DNA from: Vesta saturnalis | Lineage: Eukaryota; Arthropoda; Insecta; Coleoptera; Lampyridae | Assembly: GCA_036346205.1 (NCBI GenBank) | Contig: JARFJB010000003.1 | Coordinates: 1,324,501 to 1,388,500 of the forward strand | Direction: 5' to 3' | DNA: 64,000 nucleotides | Shown here: positions 50,801 through 56,498 of the stretch, one piece after another | Layout: every line of letters starts with the position of its first letter | Numbering within the stretch: the first letter of the stretch is position 1 | Program-made: the position numbers and the translations under genes | The notes under the pieces: model-generated | Seen by the model: only the letters and a program-made list of their open reading frames with translations | Told to the model about the DNA's origin: nothing | Databases searched by the model: none

Positions 50801-53800
50801 AAGAGAAAATACAGAATGATTTTGAGGGAAACAAAAAACTTCTGGAAATAGGTCAAAAATACAAAACGCGGTGCAAAACAGAACGCTGCAGGAGTGATGA
50901 ATATGAGCAACGAAATAGTATGGGACGATTATGAAGAGAGAGAATGCTGGCAAGAATATTTCGGAAAGCTGTACAGTAGTGAGGAAAGTAAGACTGAAGG
51001 GTTAAATAAGGAGAATTGTGAATGAAATTGAGAAGGATATTGGGATAAATGAGGTAGAGAAAACGGTAGGAAGTTTGAAAAACGTCAAGGGAGCAGGAGT
51101 AGATGAAATCACGGGTGAAATGCTAAAGTATTGGGGTACAAAGCTTATACGAAGATTGTGTTAAATATTCAAGGTATGTTTTATGTGTGGAAATGTGCCG
51201 AGGGATTGGAAGAGGGCGACCATTGTACGACTGTATAAGGGGAAGGGGAACAAGAGTGATTGCAAGAACTACAGATGAATAAGTTTGCTCAGCGTGCCTG
51301 GTAAAGTATTTGAAAGAATACTGATTGATAGAGTACGAGAAACTACACAAACTAACATTTGGGATGTGCAGGATGGCTTCATGCCAGGGAGAGGATGTGT
51401 CGATCAGATGGTTGCGCTCCAGCAGGTGATCGAAAAGTGTAGGTAGGCCGCGTAAAACGTGGCTGAAGAAAGATAAGGAGTTTTAAAAATAAAAGGGCAT
51501 GTCAGAAACAATGTATGAATCTTGCGGAAGCTAGTGAGGTATGCGGAGATAGGAAAGCATGGAGAAAGATTGTAAATGAAAAATAAATAAGAGGCAGAGA
51601 TTGTTGTGCCTATCCCGCAAGGGAATGGCGTGATGGTTAAGTTAAGAAACTTAAAATTAAATACATACTTAATGTGCGCACGAAAAATTGATTTAAGTTC
51701 TTACGAACTAGAGTATATCCGACTCCATTATGATAAGTTCCCCATTACTTTTGCCTGTTTGCACTATTTTTAAGATGCTTATAGCACCTTAAATTTGCAA
51801 TGACTTTTGACATCTTCCCAAGAAATTGTTAATTCAATATGAGACTTGATTATTATTTGCGTTACTTAAGTAGGTATCACAGCACGATTACTTTTGACGG
51901 GACAGTGTCAAATTGACTTCTTGTCATTTTGACAAATGGGAATACCACTGCAGAAGAAAATATCATGGCGTGCTCTAATGCAAAATAAAATGGAACAAAG
52001 TATATATGTTAAATTAATGCAATGCTGCGATAAACATAGTTGGCAAAGGATTTATTTGGAGGTCTAGGAAAAATACTTCAAAAAGCGTATCAATAGTTAA
52101 AATTAAAATTAAGGCATACCGTTTCGTCATTTTTTAATTACAAGATGCCAACATCTTATTTTCCTACGATCATGTACAGAAGTGGTTCATATCGCACAAT
52201 TAACCGTACAGAAAATAATACTTTCGCACACTAGTGCGTTCTACTTTCGCATTGCTTTTCTATAAGTTACCGTAGCAACTACCGGTTGTCCTCGGCCTGA
52301 CAGAGAGTTCGGTCGCGATCAAAGTCGCCACGCTTACGTCTATTCCAATAAATAATATGAGCAAGCTAATAGCAGTACCATAGTGATTTCAAGTTATTAG
52401 ACTTTTGTGATTTGACAAGTTTAAATATTCAGGTAATAGTCTTTAAATTTATAATAATTACGAACTTAAGTATATTTTGTAATTGTTTAATTTGTGATGA
52501 ATAAAACATTAGGAGACTGCCTTTGTTCATGGTCGTAGGAAAAGTAGTCTACATTAAGCTCGCACGAAAGAGTCTATTCTGCACTCGCGAAATTCTCGCA
52601 CTCGTGCTGGCACCCTCGTGTGAAAATTCTCACTTGTGCGATATCTACCACTTTCGTAACTCGTTATGTAATACACTATAATCTGAGATTTTTTCTTGCC
52701 TGTTTAAGTTATGTGGGTGTTTATATATTCGATAGCTTTTCGCTGTAGATGAGCATATGTAACGGGAGCCTTAGAAAATACAAAATTTCGTGCTAAATTA
52801 TGCGAGATTAAATAATTATATATTATTTTTCTAGATAAAGAAATGGTTATTGGTTATTTGTATTTAAATGTATCTAATATTAAGATGAAAAGCTTGAGTT
52901 TATTTCAATAAACTCAATAAAATATATTTAATTTGAAAATATTTAAAGTACGTGGCAGTTGCAAATGCATTGATGCGTTGGAAGGGAGGAGACTGTCAAA
53001 GTAACTGGGAGTTTTTTTTTATGCTTGGTTGATCGATGCCGCAGGACGAGTGACTATTATATTGTCACACTGCCCTATAAATTGCGAAATTACGAATAAA
53101 ATCTAATTAGTAGAGTAATAGGGAAGAAGTAGAAAAATATCTTACTTATTAAAACAATAAAAGGCTACAGCAAATAATAAAAGTGCAAGTATTGTCAAGT
53201 TGGTGATAATAAAAAGGATTGCACCATAATTTAAAATTCGCATTAAAAGTAAAGTAATAAGTGACGATGATAACGCGTTTTGTATATATCAGAGCGGCAA
53301 TCAATTGTGCTTACATAGTGAACAATAAATGTAAAGGAAAGTGATCGATCCAAATTGGTAAATCAAGGTACAAAGGACATTAACTCGAATTTATTGATGT
53401 ACAAAAAGGGAAGCTTCGCGGTTTGTAGTTAAAATCGCTGTTCGTCGCGCACCCTGTTTATATTTAAAATTAAACAATTAACGTAACAATTGACAACTGT
53501 AAATATATCAAGCAAGTATTTACAAAAATCGTTAAATTATTGGTAGGAAAATTGATGTCATCTTAACCCACAACAAAGTATCAAAAAGACATCGTGTGAG
53601 AATAAAGGAAGCGGTTCCAGTTTGGCGGCATAGTGACATCATCGGAGGAGCAGCCCAATAACCTATTTGAGGCATCTTTACCGATTCAAGATACTCAGGG
53701 TTACGTCATCCGCTTTGAACGAAAGTATCAAGTAAGAACTTTTTGATTGTGTGAATAAAAGAAACTTTTAAAAATCATTATTAATTTTATTAAATACATA

Positions 53801-56426
53801 AATAAAAAGTTTACCTCGAGTAGGACTTGAACCTACGACCTGTACTTTGCACCACGCTAACCAACTGCGGTATCGAAGTACAAGCCCCAATCGATGTATG
53901 TATGTAGAACTGATGTAAATTCTAAATTTAATGTGATAACCATCAAATTAAATTATTATAAGTTTTTTTTTTTAAATTACTTATAATAAGAGAAACTTTT
54001 ATGTGTTTGATTTTCTCTGAACTTTAAATTTGTAAATCAATATTAAACGGAAAACAATCCGTTTAATTTTGATAAGAAATTATTGTTACATGTTAGTTTC
54101 AAGAATATTATTTTAAATTATGGGTTTGATTGTTATATATGTATTGTAAACAACGCATTAATGCATTTTCGTTCGCATATTGGATTTAATTAAATAAGTA
54201 TAACGTTTGATTTACTTTTATTACTAAAGGTTATTAATATTGAAAGCTTTTACGAATATTGAATATGTAAATGCAGAAGGAAGTAAATTCAATAGGAATC
54301 CAGATAAATAAGCAAGTCGAATAGAGCATAATTTTGGTCAATGATAACAGTAATCATTTGTTTATACTCACTGTGAGCTAGCCGCCGCACCCAATTAAGA
54401 AAAGAATTTGCAAACGTAAATATTTAAAGTTCATTTACTCAAACTGAAATTAAATAGCAAGCGAATTAAAATTTACTGGTAGATGATATCTTTATAAATT
54501 GAACCCATTCCGCGTAAATAAAAAGGTAATCATTTACAGTCTCACAGAAACAATAGAATATTTGTATTCAATAGTTATGAGTTTATAAAAAATGGTAAAA
54601 GAACTCTAATATTATTTTTTGTAACTGGGTGAAAATAATACGAGTAATAACCAAGGGTATTACGCCCGTTCCACATAATAGCGAGTTGCCTTGATAATAA
54701 CCCTTACCTTGTATATAATGTAATACAATTTATTTGTTAAAAATATTGTATTTAGAATTTACATCAGTTCTATATACATACAGACAAAATTTGCATCGCT
54801 TGGGGCTTGAATCTCGATGGCGCAGATAGTTAGCGCGGTACTCTAGCAAAGTACAGGTCGTAGGTTCAAATCCTACTCGAGGTAAACTTTTTATTTATGT
54901 ATTTAATAAAATTAATAATAATTTTTAATTACATATTTACCTTTGAACTTATTCGTTCATAACAAAACTTATAACAACTTATTTGTTATTTATTCATAAT
55001 TATTAAAAATTAAATACTTAATTTAACAGTTGCCACATTTATTTCAAATGAATAGTAACCACCGCTTCACTGTACTTATACTGGAACGCGCATTGGCGGT
55101 CTTTGCCATAGACCAGCCGCGCGGCAGGGAGATATCGCTATCGCGCAAGGGTCACTCCTGTCCTTTTCGTAGCCACTTGCGTATGCGCTGCGCGAGAGAG
55201 CAGACAGCATTAAAGCACGTCACTATCTATCATTTACTTATTATTTATTGATTTTTACTATACTACTTATTGTTCGTTGCATATATACACCGACTTATAT
55301 AATTGTTATCATCACGTTCGTTTTTTACGATTATATTTTTTATACATCTCTACAAATTGATTACAATTTTTATACATACTGATAATGTAGAATGTATTAT
55401 GCAAACATGTGTAACTACGTTAAATTTATAAAATGTACTTTATATCTTGTATGGTTAATAAGAATTCTAAGTATAACGCATAACATTGATTGTACCTTGA
55501 AATTACTTGTATAGTTCATTATTTTTTTAAATGACTGAGTATAACAAACAGTAGGTAAAATGAGTTTTAATGGATATTTGTAAATGTCCATGTTATTAAC
55601 AAATTATCATTGAAAAATTTATCATTAAAGTATTCAAAACACATCAAATCCTTTTCAAACGTTGCGACATGACAATCGACTGCTCTACAAATGCACGTTC
55701 GCTCGAGAGTAGGACTGGGTAACCACGGATCAATGTATAATAATACTTAAAAAAAGGCAACATACCAATCATGTGAAAATAAATTAATCAAATTTGAAAA
55801 TAGTGAAAAATATTATACCAACTTTGTAAGAATAACTCCCAAATCTAGGGCGCGAATAAAAAAAAAAAAATTATACATGTGCAATTAATCACAGTTGAGT
55901 TGTAAAGTTTTTACAAGTTAGTAGCTTGTAAAAGTGATTTTACATAGCTTATTTTTAGTTAAGTTAATGCATGTTTATTATTGAATAACAAATAAAATAT
56001 ATACAAGGTAACGGTTTTTACTCGCTCTTAAGAGGTTACAGGTCTGCCTGACCGTTTGGCAGTAAGCTTCCACCGTCGACTGTAAAAACCTCTTTACCTA
56101 TAAAAGAGCGAGGAGGCTCAAAGAATATGTAAAAATAGGTGGGATTTATGTTTTGTGAATAAAGGATTTCAAAGTGTTATAGAGGGTTTTAGTAAAACGT
56201 CTTAAACAAATGAACGCCGTTGGGATATCTTAGCAAGTTGCTAAAATATCGCCGCTGGGTTCATTTGTTTAAGGCGTTTTTGCGAATAGAGACAAAAGTG
56301 TATGTGATACACACAGGCATAAAGACGCCATTCTGTTGAATATTTTACACTTTTGTCCTGGTCAGAACTTTAATTGTAGTTGAAGTAATTCCTTAATTTT
56401 TTGCAATAATGAAACTATATATATAT

Positions 56427-56498
<72 letters not shown>

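Larger units (their letters stand above)
49557..51650 (+). mobile_element. Truncated, internally deleted non-LTR retrotransposon (LINE)
   Basis: Holds endonuclease (49757-50433) and partial reverse transcriptase (51015-51430) remnants in one orientation. RT sequence then breaks off before the YxDD catalytic block and joins a 3' tail (51440-51650) similar to 59280-59500. The tail encodes the Cys-rich C-terminal stretch of the ORF. Clade uncertain (endonuclease of the apurinic type, so not R2-like). Confidence 0.8.

Noticed and set aside
55030..55251. GC-richer 73-codon frame as a possible extra MRP exon
   Set aside because: No similarity to TMD1 sequence, no flanking splice sites in the needed phase.
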